Below, in pieces: positions 34,191-46,782 of a DNA stretch of 64,000 nt. The notes beneath the pieces were generated by a model. The model worked only from the letters and a program-made list of their open reading frames with translations, made no database searches and was not told the origin of the DNA. The translations under genes and the position numbers were made by a program. Within the stretch, counting starts at the first letter, position 1, and every line of letters starts with the position of its first letter. The stretch is from Macrotis lagotis (lineage: Eukaryota; Chordata; Mammalia; Peramelemorphia; Peramelidae): NCBI RefSeq assembly GCF_037893015.1, contig NC_133660.1, positions 282,721,067 through 282,785,066 of the forward strand, read 5' to 3'.

Positions 34191-34359
34191 TCACTTGTCT
34201 GACAGACTCTGTATCCAGCTCTCCACTCCCACTCCCACTATTTCTGTAAAGGAGGGTGGTTCCTCTCCATACAAAAACACCTGAACCCCTATATGGGCAC
34301 TAGTGATATCAGTAAGTCAATCAATCAAAGAGAATACTATGTTCCAGGAGAGCATTTAG

Positions 34360-34572
34360 GCGGTACCAGGGTCTGGCATCAGGAAGACCTGAGTTCAAAT
34401 TCTAGACACTGTGTGATCTTAGGTAAGTCACTTCACTCAGTTTGCCTCAGTTTCCTCATCTGTAAAATAAACTGGAGAAGGAAATGGAAAAACTTCTCCA
34501 GTCTCTTTGCCAAGAAAATCCCAAATAGGGTGACAAAGAGTTGAGCGTGACCAAAATGACTGAACAACAACA
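34360..34572 (+). mobile_element. MAR1-type SINE, nearly complete
   Basis: It has atcaggaagacctgagttca, ctcagtttcctcatctgtaa, ctggagaaggaaatggaaaa and ccaaaatgactgaacaacaa: all parts of MAR1 in order. Confidence 0.8.
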
Positions 34573-34800
34573 ATGCTTTAGGAAAGGCAGGTGACCATCA
34601 GTGTTTAGATGTATCTGAGAACCCACCTGCATCTCAGTCTCATTTGTCTTGGTCTGGGCTTCTTAGTTCAGCTTTGCCTGGGTTGGATATGGAAAATCAT
34701 TATCCTACAATATTTTATAAATTTATCACAAATTGTTTTCCAGGGAAGCTTGGAATCAGTAAAAGAGCTTTGCAATTTCCCAGAAATCTGGTTTTCTTCT

Positions 34801-34952
34801 TTTTTTATTTTTTTTGGCAAGGCAATGGGGTTAAGTGACTTGCGCAAGGCCATAGAGGTAAGTAAATATTAGGTTTCTGAGGCTGGATTTGAACTCAGGT
34901 CCTCCTGATTACAGAGCTGGTGCTCTATCCACTGTGCCACCTAGCTACCACC
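34801..34952 (-). mobile_element. WSINE1-type SINE
   Basis: A T-rich end, ggcaaggcaatggggttaag, then the head ctatccactgtgccacctag. It is more diverged than the copies at 31 kb. Confidence 0.8.
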
Positions 34953-34984
34953 TCTTCCTTCTTTCTAACTCTGGACCCAGCTCC

Positions 34985-35087
34985 TTTCCTCTCTGCACTG
35001 TCTGTCTTAAATAAATGTATATACTGTATAGCTTATTTTAAATTTTTTTCCAATTCTATGTAGAGATAGTTTTCAACGTTCATTTTT
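34985..35087 (-). mobile_element. Older L1: 3' end, left part
   Basis: The tail region gtagagatagttttcaacgt matches the start of a L1 3' UTR in reverse. It continues at 37,941 after a younger L1 that split it. Confidence 0.55.
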
Positions 35088-37940
35088 TGAGTAGCAATTT
35101 TATTTATTTTTCATCCATATGCACATATATATTTTTAAGTTAAAAAATTTCTTTCCACTCTCCCTTCCCCCCGCTTCAATGGCAAATAGGTTAGCGTTGT
35201 ACATACATGTTTTTGATAAACACATTTACAGATTAGTTATTTTGGATTAAGGGAAAGAGATACATAAGAAATAATTTTTATAAAGTGTTCATCAGATTCT
35301 GAAGGGTTTTTTGGTTTTGTTTTGTTTTTTCTTCCTCTGGTTGGGGATAATATAGTCCATAGCCAGTCTAATACAGTTGTGCAAGCTCCCTGGATTGTCG
35401 AGAGGAGCTGCTTCCATCAAGGTTGATCACCTCATAATGTTGTTGATGTGTACACTGTTCTCTTGGCTCTACTCCCTTCTCTCAGCATCAGATCCTGTAA
35501 GTCATTCCATGCTTCTCTAAAGTCCAACTATTTATGGTTTCTTATAGAACAATGCTATTCCATAGTATTCACGTACTATAACTTGTTTTAACTATTCCCC
35601 AATTGATGGGCATCCCCTCATCTTCCAAATCTTTGCCACTACAAAAAGAGCCGCTATGAATATTTTGGAACATGTGAAACCTTTTCTATTTTTACAATTT
35701 CTTCTGGATATAGTCCTAGAATTGGAATTGCGGGGTCAAAAAGGAAAGTATGAACAGTGTTATTGTTCTTTGGACACAGTTCCATATTACTCTTCAGAAA
35801 GGTTGAATACATTCACCACTCTACCAGCAATGCAGCAATGTCCCAATCCTCCCATGTCCTTTCCAACATTGATTATCTTACCTTTTTTTTCAGCTTGGTC
35901 AGTCTGATAGGTGTGAGGTGATATCTCATAGTTTTAATTTACATTTCTCTAATCAATACTGATTTGGAGCATTTTTTCATATGATTATATATAGCTTTAA
36001 TTTCTTCATTTGAAAACTATGTATTCATATCCTTTGACCATTTATCAATTGGGGAATGACTTTATAATACAATAACCTTATAAATTTGATGCATTTCTTT
36101 ATATAGTTTAGAAATGAGACCTTTATCAGCTCTCCTAATTGTGAAGATTGTTTCCCAGCTTTCTGCTTTCCTTCTACTTCTGGCAGCATTGGTTTTATTA
36201 GTGCAAAACCCTTTTACTTTAATATAGTCACCATCATTTATCATGCAGTTTATGATGTACTTTAATTCTTGTTGGTCATAAATTTATCCCCTTTCTATAG
36301 ATCTGCTAGAGCATTTCTTAGTCTATTACTTTATCTGTGGCATCACTCTTTATGTCTAAATCCTGTACCCATTTTGACCTTATTTTGGTTTAGGGTGTGA
36401 GAGATGTGTGTCTAGGCCCAGTTTTTGCCATACTTTTTCCAGTTTTCCCAACAACTTATGTCATTATAGTGAGTTCTTATCCCAGAAGCTGATGTCTTTG
36501 GGTTGGTCAAATAGAAGGTTGCTGTGGACATTTACTACAGTTTCTTTTGGACCTATCCTAATCTACTGATCCATGACTCTATTTCTTAACCAGTACCAGG
36601 CAGCTTTGATGACAGCTGCTTTATAGTATAGTTTTAGATCTGGCAGAGCTAGTCCACTTTCCTTTACATTTTTTTTTTCATCAGATACCTTGCTGTTCTT
36701 TATATTTTTTTTTTAGGTTTTTTTGCAAGGCAATGGGGTTAAGTGGCTTGCCCAAGGCCACACAGCTAGGTAATTATTAAGTGTCTGAGGCCGGATTTGA
36801 ACCCAGGTTCTCCTGACTCCAGGGCTGGTGCTGTATCCACTGCTCTACCTAGGCGCCTCTAGGTTCTTTTTTTTTGATCTAGGCTTTCCCGGTAGTCAGA
36901 TAATTCCTAGATAGTCTCTTCTGGATCTATTTTCTAGGTCATTTGTTTTTCCCTAAAAGGTACTTTACATTTTCTCCAATTTTTCAGCCTTTTTGTTTTG
37001 TTTGATGGAATCTTGTAGTCTCCTACATTTGTTGTTTTCTATTTGTTCAATTCTAATTTTTAGGATTTTATTTTCTTCAATTACTTTTTGTGTTTCCTTT
37101 TTAAAGGTGTTGAATTCTCTGGTCAATTTTTCATAATTTTCCTGCATGACTCTCATTTCTGTTTTCCATTTTTCTTCTCTCTTTCTTCTTTGGTTTTTAA
37201 ATTCTTTTTTAAGTTCTTTGATGAACTTTTGTATTTGAGCTCAGTTTATAGACTGTTTTGATACTTCCCCTGGGAGTGATATATCACTGCTTTCTTCTTC
37301 AGACATGGTATTGTTATCATCTTTGTCTGAAAGTAGTTTTCTATAGTGAGTGCTCTTTTAGCTTTTCTGCTCATCTTTGTTGTTTTAGTTCTGCTCCAGG
37401 GATATAGGGAGTACAGATCTGAGCTCTTTTTTGCTGGGGCTGGGGGCTGATCCCTGGTTTGTTGTTGGCAAAGATATTGCTTATGTAGTCCAGGTCTTGC
37501 CTTTGCAGAGGTTTGTCTCTTTCTTTCAGTCCAGGTTCTAACTTAGCAGTGCTTTGTTCCCAACCCAGTCCTGTCTTTTGTCCCGGTGTTCCCAGGGTTC
37601 AGACTTTGTCTGGGGTTGGGTTCCTTCCTGCTGGCTTGCTATGTAGCTGCTGGGACCTCTGTCATTATCAAGCTGTTGGGACTTGGATTGCACTGTGACT
37701 AAAAGCCTCCTACTGGCTTTCTCCACTCTCCCACCTCCTGGACTTTACTTCCCCTTTCCCCACAAAGACACAGATCTTCACTGAAAATCCTCCACAATAT
37801 CTACCATTGAAAACTTCTTTGAAACTTCTCTTTTTCTTATTAGGATCTGTAGCTTGAATGTCAGAGTAGAGGCTTCATTTATCTTTGGTAGGAAAAAGCT
37901 CTGGAAACATGTTAGCTTCATGCCACCATCTTGGCTCCCT
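35088..37940 (-). mobile_element. L1 with 5' UTR, ORF1 start and ORF2 end, large internal loss
   Basis: Reading the minus strand from 37,940, it opens with ggagccaagatggtggcatg, a typical L1 5' end, then a 5' UTR. An ORF1-like coiled coil follows near 37,156-36,965 (EKLTREFNTFKKETQKVIEE, then NKILKIRIEQIENN). It then jumps to the ORF2 C-terminal part (SRRKAESWETIFTIRRADKG near 36.2-36.1 kb) and the 3' UTR ending at about 35,088. Most of ORF1 and ORF2 is missing; a full L1 would be about 6 kb. Target duplications caacRttcattttt lie at 35,074-35,087 and 37,941-37,954. A WSINE1 (36,704-36,858) lies near the internal junction. Confidence 0.78.
36704..36858 (-). mobile_element. WSINE1-type SINE inside L1
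   Basis: A T-run, ggtttttttgcaaggcaatg, ccaaggccacacagctaggt, and head ccactgctctacctaggcgc. It lies where the ORF1 and ORF2 remnants of the host L1 meet. Confidence 0.88.
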
Positions 37941-38800
37941 CAACATTCATTTTTGTAAAATTTTCTCTCTCCCTCCTTTTCCTTCCTTCTCCCCAAGTTA
38001 TCAGGTAATCTGATATAGGATATACATGCATAATTATGCTAAATGTATTTCCATATTCGTCATGTTGTGAAAAAAGAATCCAAACAAAAGAGAAAAACCA
38101 TGACAAAGAAAAAAACAAATAAAAAAGTGGAAAAAAGTCTTCTTTGATCTTCATTTAGACTCCATAGTTCTTTCTCTGGGTAGCAATTTCCATCACACAT
38201 TTTTTTAGAATTGTCTTTGATCACTGTATTACTGAGAAGAGCCGAGTCTGTCATAGTTGATCATTACACAATGTTAATGTGCACAGTGGTTCTGTCCCCT
38301 TCAATCAGCATCAGTTCATGAAAGTCTTTCCAGGTTTTTCTGAAATCTGCCTGCTCATCATTTCTTACAGGACAATAATATTCCATAACATGCATAGACC
38401 ATAACTTGTTCAGCTATCTTCCATTAACAGGCATCCCCTCAATTTCCAATTCTTTGCCATTACCAAAAGAACTGCTGTGAATAGTTTTGTACATGTGGAT
38501 CCTTTTCCCTTTTTGTGATCTTTTTTGAGATACAGACCTAAAAGTGGCATTTCTGGATCAAAGAATATACCCAGTTTTATAACCCTTTGGGTACAGTTCT
38601 AAATTGCTCTCCAGAACGGTTGGATCAGGTCATAACTCCATCAACTGTGCATTAATGCCCCAGTTTTCCTACATCCTCTTCAATATTGATAATTTTCCTT
38701 TTTTGTCATTTTACTCAATCTGTTAGATGTGAGGCAGTACCTCAATTTTTTAATCTCTTTTTGTCTGATCACTAATGGCTTGCATCATTTTTTCAAATGA
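37941..38800 (-). mobile_element. Older L1: 3' UTR and ORF2 end, right part
   Basis: The sequence continues the tail at 34,985-35,087 and then shows, in reverse, the ORF2 C-terminal block (tttgccattaccaaaagaac, ccagaacggttggatcaggt). It is much more diverged than the L1 inserted in it. Confidence 0.65.
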
Positions 38801-38859
38801 CTATAGCTTATGACAAAAGGCAGGATACTTTTTGCTCATCTCCATGAAACCTTGATTGT

Positions 38860-39090
38860 CACTATGACCCTTTTCTTCTTAGTAAAAAATCTTCAATGAC
38901 TAACTCTTATCTCTAAGATAAAATGCAAACTCCCCTTATTATTGGCATTTAAACCTCTTCAGTCTGGCTTCCATCTAGCTCTTTAGTTTTTTATATTGCT
39001 ATTATCCATATAGTCTCCATTCCAGTCAGTCTGACCTCCCAGCTCTCAGAGTCTATTTCCTCTCCACTTCTCTTCTCTCCATTATTGAGA
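38860..39090 (+). mobile_element. L2/CR1-type LINE 3' fragment
   Basis: The words tctctaagataaaatgcaaa, ggcatttaaacctcttcagt and ctggcttccatctagctctt follow the forward strand of the L2 ORF end. Confidence 0.6.
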
Positions 39091-39740
39091 AAGGATTGAT
39101 ATAGTCATCCAAGAAAGGAGGTCCCCGGGTCCTTTGTTTACTCCCAGGATCCCACTGACTCCTTAAGAAGAGTAATCCAGGAAGGAAGGAGATGGTGACT
39201 TCACTATTCAACGATTCTGTGATATTAACTCTCCAAATAGATTTTATCTATTGTGATCTTTTTCTTGTTCAAGATTCCTATACAAGTTATCTGGAATCAT
39301 TTTGAAATATAGTCATATCTGAAGGCATGGTGGAGGCTGTCCCATGACTGTAACACCTGGGGTACTAGTAAAACTGATTTGTCATTAACTCTCTTTATCT
39401 GCTGTCACACATTATAATCTCTCCTGGTTCCCCTATATGTGTCTCAAACTACAATGAGGCTCCTTCATGTATCTTCCTCCAAGGTGGCACTTTGACAAGC
39501 ACCTACCAATTAGCACCACTCTTCATCGAAAACTGGATGTTTTGGGAAATACGGGGGCTTGAGTGGAGACCTAGGTGCCAGTTGATGACTGGGGTTCTAG
39601 TGGATTTTTATGGTTCTAAGGGTGGTTACAAGTCACACCCAAATTCTGATTGGTGATTGCTTAACTAAGGTTATGATGAAAAGAAAATATTAAGCAAAGC
39701 TAAGGGGAATTATTGAATGTTATCAGTGGTTTACTTTATT
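39091..39740. other. Intergenic, nothing recognised
   Basis: AT-rich DNA without coding sequence or recognisable repeat. Confidence 0.4.
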
Positions 39741-39743
39741 TTG

Positions 39744-39958
39744 GGCAGCTAGGTAGTACAATGGATACAATGCTGGGTCTGAAGCCAGAAAGACTTATCT
39801 TCCTCAGTTCAAATCACACTCACTGGATGACCTTTGGAGGTCATTCACTCTTTCTGCCTCAGTTTCTGCATCTATAAAATGATCTGGAGATGGAAAAGTA
39901 TTTTTGCCAAGAAAACCCCAGAGGAGTTCATGAGGAGCCAGATACAACTGAACAACAG
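39744..39958 (+). mobile_element. MAR1-type SINE, complete
   Basis: The head gggcagctaggtagtacaat, the middle ctcagtttctgcatctataa, and the tail gccaagaaaaccccagagga then caactgaacaacagg. Confidence 0.8.
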
Positions 39959-39959
39959 G

Positions 39960-40600
39960 AATGTTTTCCCCAAAACTGGTTTTATATATTGTGATCTTTT
40001 CCTTATTTAAGATTCCTCTGTTCCCTGAAATCCTTTTGGACAAAAGAATCATGTTGGAGGGCATAAGGGATCTTACGGGTTTGGTTATCTCTATCTCCAA
40101 ACTAGAAATGATTGGCTATAACCACAAATTAATAAATTAAATAAAATCAGTTCTGGCACAGTAATAGTGTTAATTTTTTTGTTCGTGATGCAAGCAGGAA
40201 AGACTTGGGAGAATAAACTCACCTCCCAGATCTTCAGGGTTGATTCATGACCTACTCTACTCCTCCATGCCACCTTGGCTACAAACAGGGATGGTGTTAC
40301 TATGTATTTGCTTGTTGACAGACTGGTTGACAGTCACACCCTTGACTTTACCACCACCCACAGGTGTTCCATTTCCAAGATAAGGAATTGTGAAATCCCT
40401 GCATCTGACCATTATCTATGATCACTGCATTTCTAGCCCTATATCCCTCTTCTTTCTTAGGCTTTGCTTTCCCTAACTCAAAATCCATGGTCTTTGAGTT
40501 AACTGGTTCCACACTACTCTGCTGCTTACACACATAGGATCAGCTTTTCCCTATCCTTAGAAAGCCTTCACACAAGACTATGATTCTCTCAAGTTATTCT
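39960..40600. other. Intergenic, nothing recognised
   Basis: No gene or family assignment. The word tggttttatatattgtgatc at 39,978 repeats one near 39,240 (agattttatctattgtgatc), so an old duplicated element is possible. Confidence 0.35.
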
Positions 40601-40784
40601 CCAATATTTCTCCTCCCTTTCATCAACAAATTATTAGGGAAAAACCATCTAAACTTGGCTGTTTCCACTTCCTTCTTTTTCTCACTCCTCAGAACGTCTA
40701 ACTTCACTCAACTGACAGTGCTCCCTCCAGTTACTGCTGACTTCAACTGCCAGCTCTGACAATCTGTTCTCAACCTTGGTTTTT

Positions 40785-40943
40785 CTTCCTTCCTTCCTTC
40801 CTTCCTTCCTTCCTTCCTTCCTTCCTTCCTTCCTTCCTTTCTTTCTCCCTTCCTTTCTTTCTCCCTTCCTTTCTTTCTCCCTTCCTTCTTTCTTTCCTTC
40901 TTTCCTTCCTTCTTTCTTTTTCTTTTCTTTTCTTTTCTTTTTT
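40785..40943. repeat. (CCTT)n / (CTTT)n microsatellite
   Basis: About 160 bases of pure to interrupted tetranucleotide repeat on the plus strand, next to a SINE A-tail, from which it probably grew. Confidence 0.92.
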
Positions 40944-41055
40944 TGATATGTGTGTGTGAGGCAAGCAGGGTTAAGTGACTTGCCCAGGGTTACACAGCTA
41001 GTGAGTGTCAAGATACCAGATTTAAACTCCAGGCTGGATGCTCTACACATGTTGC
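40944..41055 (-). mobile_element. tRNA-derived SINE, truncated
   Basis: It has caagcagggttaagtgactt, cccagggttacacagctagt and ctggatgctctacac; the head is degraded. Confidence 0.6.
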
Positions 41056-42818
41056 CATCAGAAAAGGGCATTGATAACTATCTGCACAAGAAACCTCCTC
41101 CCAGATACTGTCTACTTGCTGAGACTTTATGACCCTGGCTCTTCTTGTCTGTCTAACCACTCCTACTTGGGCTACCATATTGGAGAAACATCCATGTCCT
41201 GGACCCTCATTGGGAGTGCGCTCACTAGGTTTCTCTTTTTTTTTTTTTCTACATCTCTCAGTGAATGCATCTGCTTCACCATCATCTATATACATGTAGC
41301 TCCTCCATCTATATATCCAACCCCAGACTCCTGACCCTGACCTAGCGCCCCTTCACTTGAAAATTTCAAATGGGATGTCCTGCAGTCATGTCAAACTTTT
41401 CAAGTTTAAACAGAACTCACCTCTAAATCCACTCCTCCTCTGACCTGTCTGAAATCTGTCTGGGGTGCCCCGTCCTCCCAGCCACCTGGGTTTATACCCT
41501 TAATTCCTCCCCATCCCCAACCATAAGTGTTATTGATTCTAACTCCCCTGTGTCTCTTGCCTGAGAAAACTTCCCTCTACTCAGATGACCACCTCGTTGT
41601 ATCAGGGCCTTAATAACCTTTCACCTGGACTGTTCCCCACCTCCTAATGGTTCATGTTGCTGCCACTGTTGTTGTCCCCTTCTTTCCACTAGAGCTCAGA
41701 CTCCCAGTCCTGGGATGCTGTGTTTTGAAAAGGGCATTGTCACCTTATCTTGTCCCAAGAGTCCACCAATGCCACTTTCCTGGAGCCCCAACCATCCTGT
41801 CTTTAGAGTCCTTTTCTCCCTACCCCATTGCCTTAATTTAATATACTGTAAGCTCCTTGAGGGCAGGTACTGGTTTGCTTGTTCATGATTCCTCAGTGTT
41901 TAGCCCAAAGCCTAGCTGTTATGGTAAGGCATCTTGAACAAGAGGAAGAAGGCAGTATTTAGCAGTCAAATCAAGCTATCCCCTCCATCCTGACCCCATC
42001 TCCCCTCAGAACTTAATGGTGATAACCTAGAACCTAAACCCAAGAGCCCCTAGACCAGGGGCTCTTCCAAAACTCCCCTGCAAACAGCTTTAAAATAACT
42101 TCACAAAACAAATTTTGGAGTGGCAGAGTCAACTAAAGATCAAAGTGAGATATTTTTTCCAGCCTAAGATCATTAAAGAGGTCCACAGAAGGTGAGTGGG
42201 AGATATCAGCATTAAGCCCACCAGAATAAGAGAAGAGGGCCTTGAAGATGGCTGCAGCAGCTTCAGGATATCTCAATCCAGAGATGGAGAAGGTCAGAAA
42301 GAGATTATAGGGGACACTTTGTATTGGGTGCAGCTGGCACTGACTGGCAACTCTATTGCCCAAAGCAGTTTTGGGTCATAGTTCCAAAGTGGAGAGGAAT
42401 ATTGGTGGCCATCACAAGGAAGCAGGAGCACTGGTCCCAGGTCCAGGCTAACAGGAGTATTAGGGCTTATGGGTGCAGGAGAGTAAAGGTAAAAATTTTA
42501 TCATTATTAAGGCAATTAGGAGTCTTCCTAGACAGAGGGTATGAATGGGAATCAATGATGGTGGCCTGAGAAAAAGAGATGCACTAAGAGAAGGAGAAAG
42601 AAAGAGGTAGAATGGAAGAAATTTTTCTCATAAAAGAGGTGTACAAAGAGATTTTATAGTGAAGGGGGAAATAGGGGTTTTTGCAGGCAATGTTTGGATC
42701 TCATTCTCATTGTAATTATTTCAAAGAGGGAAGAATATATGTACACATTCAATTGGGTATAGAAATATAGCTTACCCACTAGGGAAATCGGCAAGGGAGG
42801 GGATAAGAGAAATGGGGG

Positions 42819-42964
42819 GGGGCAGCTAGGTGGCACAGTGGATAGAGCACCGGCCCTGGAATCAGGAAGATCTGAGTTCAAATTCGGCCTCAGACACTTA
42901 AAACTTACCTAGCTGTGTGACCTTAGACAAGTCACTTAACCCCATTGCTTGCAAAAAACTAAAA
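42819..42964 (+). mobile_element. WSINE1-type SINE
   Basis: ggggcagctaggtggcacag to taaccccattgcttgcaaaa. G-runs flank both sides, so duplications cannot be told apart. Confidence 0.88.
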
Positions 42965-43600
42965 GGGGGGGGAGAGAGAGAAAGAAATAGTGGGGAGGGA
43001 AAATGATAAAAGGGAGGACAGATTAAGGAAGGCAGTGGTCAGAAACAAAACAGACTTTTGAGGAAGATCAGGATACAAAAGAGAGAGAGAAGGATAAACA
43101 GAAGAAAATGGAAATATACAGTTAGTCATCCTAACTGTGAAAGTGAATGAATGAGCTAAAACAAATAACAGAAGCAGATAGCAGAGTGGATTAGAAACAG
43201 AATACAATATGCTGCTTACATGAGGTCCACTTGAGACACACACAGTTAAAATAAAGGACTGAAGCAGAACCTAATATGCTTCAGCTGAACTGAGCGGAGA
43301 CAGCAATAATGATCTCAGACAAAAGACAAACAAGACAGACCTAATTAAAAGAGATATTTCCTTCCGTAATTTCTTCACAAGGAAACTTCATTTTGCTAAA
43401 AGGTACCATAGACAATGAAGCAATAAAAAAAAATTTTACAGCACATTTCTCTGTTAAAGGTCCCATGTCTCAAATATTTAGAGAACTGAGTCAAATTTAT
43501 AAAAATAAGATCCATTACCAATGGATTAATGTTCAAAGGATATAAAAAGGCAGTTTTCAGGAGAAAAAAATCAAAGTTATCTATAATTAATGAAAAATTT

Positions 43601-44074
<474 letters not shown>

Positions 44075-44096
44075 TGAAAAATTTCTAAATCTCTAT

Positions 44097-44171
44097 TGTT
44101 TATACCAAAAAATGATTGTTGAAAACTATCTTTGCATGGATTTGGAAAAATAAATTAAAATATTTTAAAAA
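44097..44171 (+). mobile_element. 75-bp L1 3' tail insertion
   Basis: The words gttgaaaactatctttgcat and ggaaaaataaattaaaatat are a L1 3' end. Perfect 11-bp duplications taaatctctat lie at 44,086-44,096 and 44,172-44,182. It is thus an extremely 5'-truncated insertion. Confidence 0.8.
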
Positions 44172-44217
44172 TAAATCTCTATCAATTAGAGAAATACAAA
44201 TTAAAACAAATTGGAGG

Positions 44218-44375
44218 GGTGGCTAGGTGGTGTAGTGGATAAAGCACTGGCCTTAGAGTCAGGAGTACCTGGGTTCAAATCCAGTCTCAGACACTTAATA
44301 ATTATCTAGCTGTGTGGCCTTGGGCAAGCCACTTAACCCCATCTGCCTTGCAAAAAAAACAACACCTAAAAAACA
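44218..44375 (+). mobile_element. WSINE1-type SINE
   Basis: Complete copy with 15-bp perfect duplications aaaacaaattggagg at 44,203-44,217 and 44,376-44,390. Confidence 0.93.
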
Positions 44376-44945
44376 AAAACAAATTGGAGGTACCTCCTCT
44401 CAGAAATGACAAATGCTAGAGGGGATAAGGGGCAAAGGGTTCACAAATGCAACTAAACAGGTATATTAATGTACCATTGGTGGAGCTGTGAACTGATCCA
44501 ACTCTTCTGGAGAGCTATTTGGAATTATGCTCAATGGGCAAAAATAGCTGTGTATACCCTCTACTACAATGAGATCAAAGAAAAAGAAAACGGACCTTGG
44601 ACACAAATATTTCCTGGAGATAAAGAATTGGAAGTGGAGGAGATGCCCATCAATTGGGGAATGGTTGAAGAGGCTGTGAGATATGATGTGATAGAGAACT
44701 ACTGTACTGTAAGAAATGATGAGGGGGGTGTTTCAGGAAAAACGAACAAACAAACATGAACTGATGCAAAATGAAGTGAGAAAAACCAGGAGCCAATGCA
44801 CATGATAATAGCAATGTTGTACCGATGATCAACTATGAAAGACTTGGCTACTCTCATCAGAACAATGATCCAAGACAATTCCAAAGGACTCATCATGAAA
44901 AACTGCCAGTCTTATAATTTTCTTGCTTTTGCTTTATTTCTTTGC

Positions 44946-45021
44946 TCTTCCTTCCTTCCTTCCTTCCTTCCTTCCTTCCTTCCTTCCTTCCTTCCTTCCT
45001 TCCTTCCTTCCTTCCTTCCTC
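44946..45021. repeat. (CCTT)n microsatellite
   Basis: About 19 perfect tetranucleotide units within the 3' UTR of the L1 remnant. Confidence 0.93.
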
Positions 45022-45140
45022 TTTCTTTTTTTTTCTCTTTTTTTTGCAATATGAGTGATATGGAACACTTTTTGCATGATTTCACATGTATAATTGACAG
45101 CATTTCCTTGCCTTCCTGGTGAGTGGGAAGGAGGGGACCT

Positions 45141-46496
45141 GGTCTTTAGGAATTTGAAGGGCCTTCATATAGAGAAAGGAAGGGTTTAGCTAGCTAGAAG
45201 CTGTAAAGACTTTACTGTGGCCTTGAGGGCAGGGGGAACCTCCCAACTGTGTGGGCAGGTCTGTAGCCTGGGTGACCAACCTTGGCACCTTCGACCTGCT
45301 TAGAGGTATGCACTGAGACTGAATAACGGTATCTGTCTTTCATGTGGTAACAGAGATCAGTTTGGGGGCCATGATGACTGATGTTAAAACTCTGCAGTTT
45401 TGTCGATGTAACATTTCCCATCTGTTTATTCCAGAGGTTGAATTGGAGATGGCATGCCTAGAGAGAAGTGTCTCTGAAAAGGGATTGTTCTAGAGGAGCT
45501 GCATTGGGACAAAGTCTCAAGGAGAGGGCAACTGACCTTCTCATCTCTGCTTTGGTCAGAAGCCCTTCTGAAAGGGGAATGAAGTTCCAAACACCCCATT
45601 TCCAGGATGTCTGTCTCCACATATCCCAGGGGAAAGGGGCAGGGGATTGGGGGCTGGTCAGTCCTGAGAAAATGGATCCATCCTTCAAACTGCCTCCCAC
45701 TCTCCCCCCCAGCAGCTTCTGACTCAAGACTAGAAGAAATGGAGGTGAGTGGTACCCAAGTGGAATGAGCTGCCTGGGGGGATGCAGCACTGCTGCTGCT
45801 GCAATCTTTCCTCTTCCTCTTCCTCCTCCCTCTCCTCCTATTACTACTTCTACTATTGCTGTGCTGTTGCTACTACTGCTACCACTACTGTTGCTCTTGC
45901 TACTATTACTACTACAACTATTACTGCTACTACCACTACTGCCAGCATTTTTATGACTTTGCAAAGCATTGTATAAATAAGATTAATGATTTTATAAATA
46001 AGATCTCATTTTTGTCCTTATAATAACCCTGGGATGGAGGAACGATTATCTTCATTTTATAGGGAAGGAAACTTTGAAAAGTCAAGTGATTTGACTGGAG
46101 TCACCCAACTAGAAGGTCTCTGAGGCCAGATTTGACCTCAGACCTTGCTGACAAAAGTCCACTGCACTCTCAGTGAGCTCCCTGTTCATGGAGATCTGCA
46201 ATGTAGATGGCAATTTGTTAGGGATGGCAACTTAGGTCTGATGACCTTGGAAGATCTCTGAGATGCTAGAGTTCTGTGAAAGGCATTCTAGTGGGAGGAT
46301 CCAGCCCTTACATCACAGAAGGGTCTCCATGGAAACAGACCCTCCAGAGAATGTAAGACCCCACAAGTCCCTTGGATGAACTGAGGTGAGGAAAGTGAGG
46401 TCCGTGGGTAGTTGAGGAGGGCAAGGAGGACTGGGTCTGGAGGAACTCAAGTAAAACCCTTGTCTCTATTGATCAGTTCTAGGGTTCCTCTCCAAA
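45141..46496. other. Region upstream of CATSPER1
   Basis: It holds a mixed (CTA)n/(ACT)n trinucleotide tract at about 45,838-45,943 and a reverse SINE remnant at about 46,020-46,145 (agtgatttgactggagtcac). I see no histidine-rich coding exon here in any frame. The CATSPER1 transcription start is not identifiable; a tctag/ggttcc acceptor-like site is at 46,482. Confidence 0.5.
45838..45943. repeat. Imperfect trinucleotide tract (CTA/ACT/GCT)n
   Basis: Interrupted triplets such as tactactgctaccactactg continue for about 105 bases. Confidence 0.8.
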
Positions 46497-46782
46497 ATGA
46501 ATTACTTAACAGTTCCAGAAGATATCCGGAGGGAGGTTGAGGTTCCACAAGCCTCTGAGCCGGCAGTTGCTGAAGAGCCTCTCTTATCATTGGGCCCACT
46601 AGCAGGCCAACCCAAAGCTGGCCTTTCTAAGTTCCCGGCCCACCCCTCCCACCCCTCCCACTCCTCCTGGGGCCCTGGCAGCCTCAAGAGCAAGTTTTCT
46701 CGAAGTAGTAGCCGGGTCCAGCCATCCTTCACCTCCATGGCACATACCTGGGACCAAGATCACCGAGTAAAACCCAAGAAGG
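46497..46782 (+). CDS. CATSPER1: CATSPER1 exon 1, short N-terminus without His-rich domain
   Basis: It encodes 95 residues from MNYLTVPEDIRREVEVPQAS to VKPKK. Human exon 1 begins M-D-Q-N-S-V-P-E and runs about 390 residues, full of histidines, by memory. Here only a HPSHPSHSS patch (about residues 50-58) and a Ser/Arg patch (KSKFSRSSSR) remain. The donor is AAGAAG-G/GTAAGC. An in-frame TGA lies at 46,470. Confidence 0.88.

Larger units (their letters stand above)
40640..41900 (+). mobile_element. L2/CR1-type LINE, interrupted
   Basis: Successive forward L2 landmarks appear: ccacttccttctttttctca, actgacagtgctccctccag, caaatgggatgtcctgcagt, aaacagaactcacctctaaa, and near the end gtaagctccttgagggcagg. 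A CCTT microsatellite and a SINE (40.79-41.05 kb) lie in the middle. No open frame of useful length remains. Confidence 0.62.

Noticed and set aside
45750-45980. Ser/Asn- or Leu-rich open frames upstream of CATSPER1 as a possible missing N-terminal exon
   Set aside because: They come from the CTA/ACT triplet tract, contain almost no histidine, and have no convincing splice link to exon 1.
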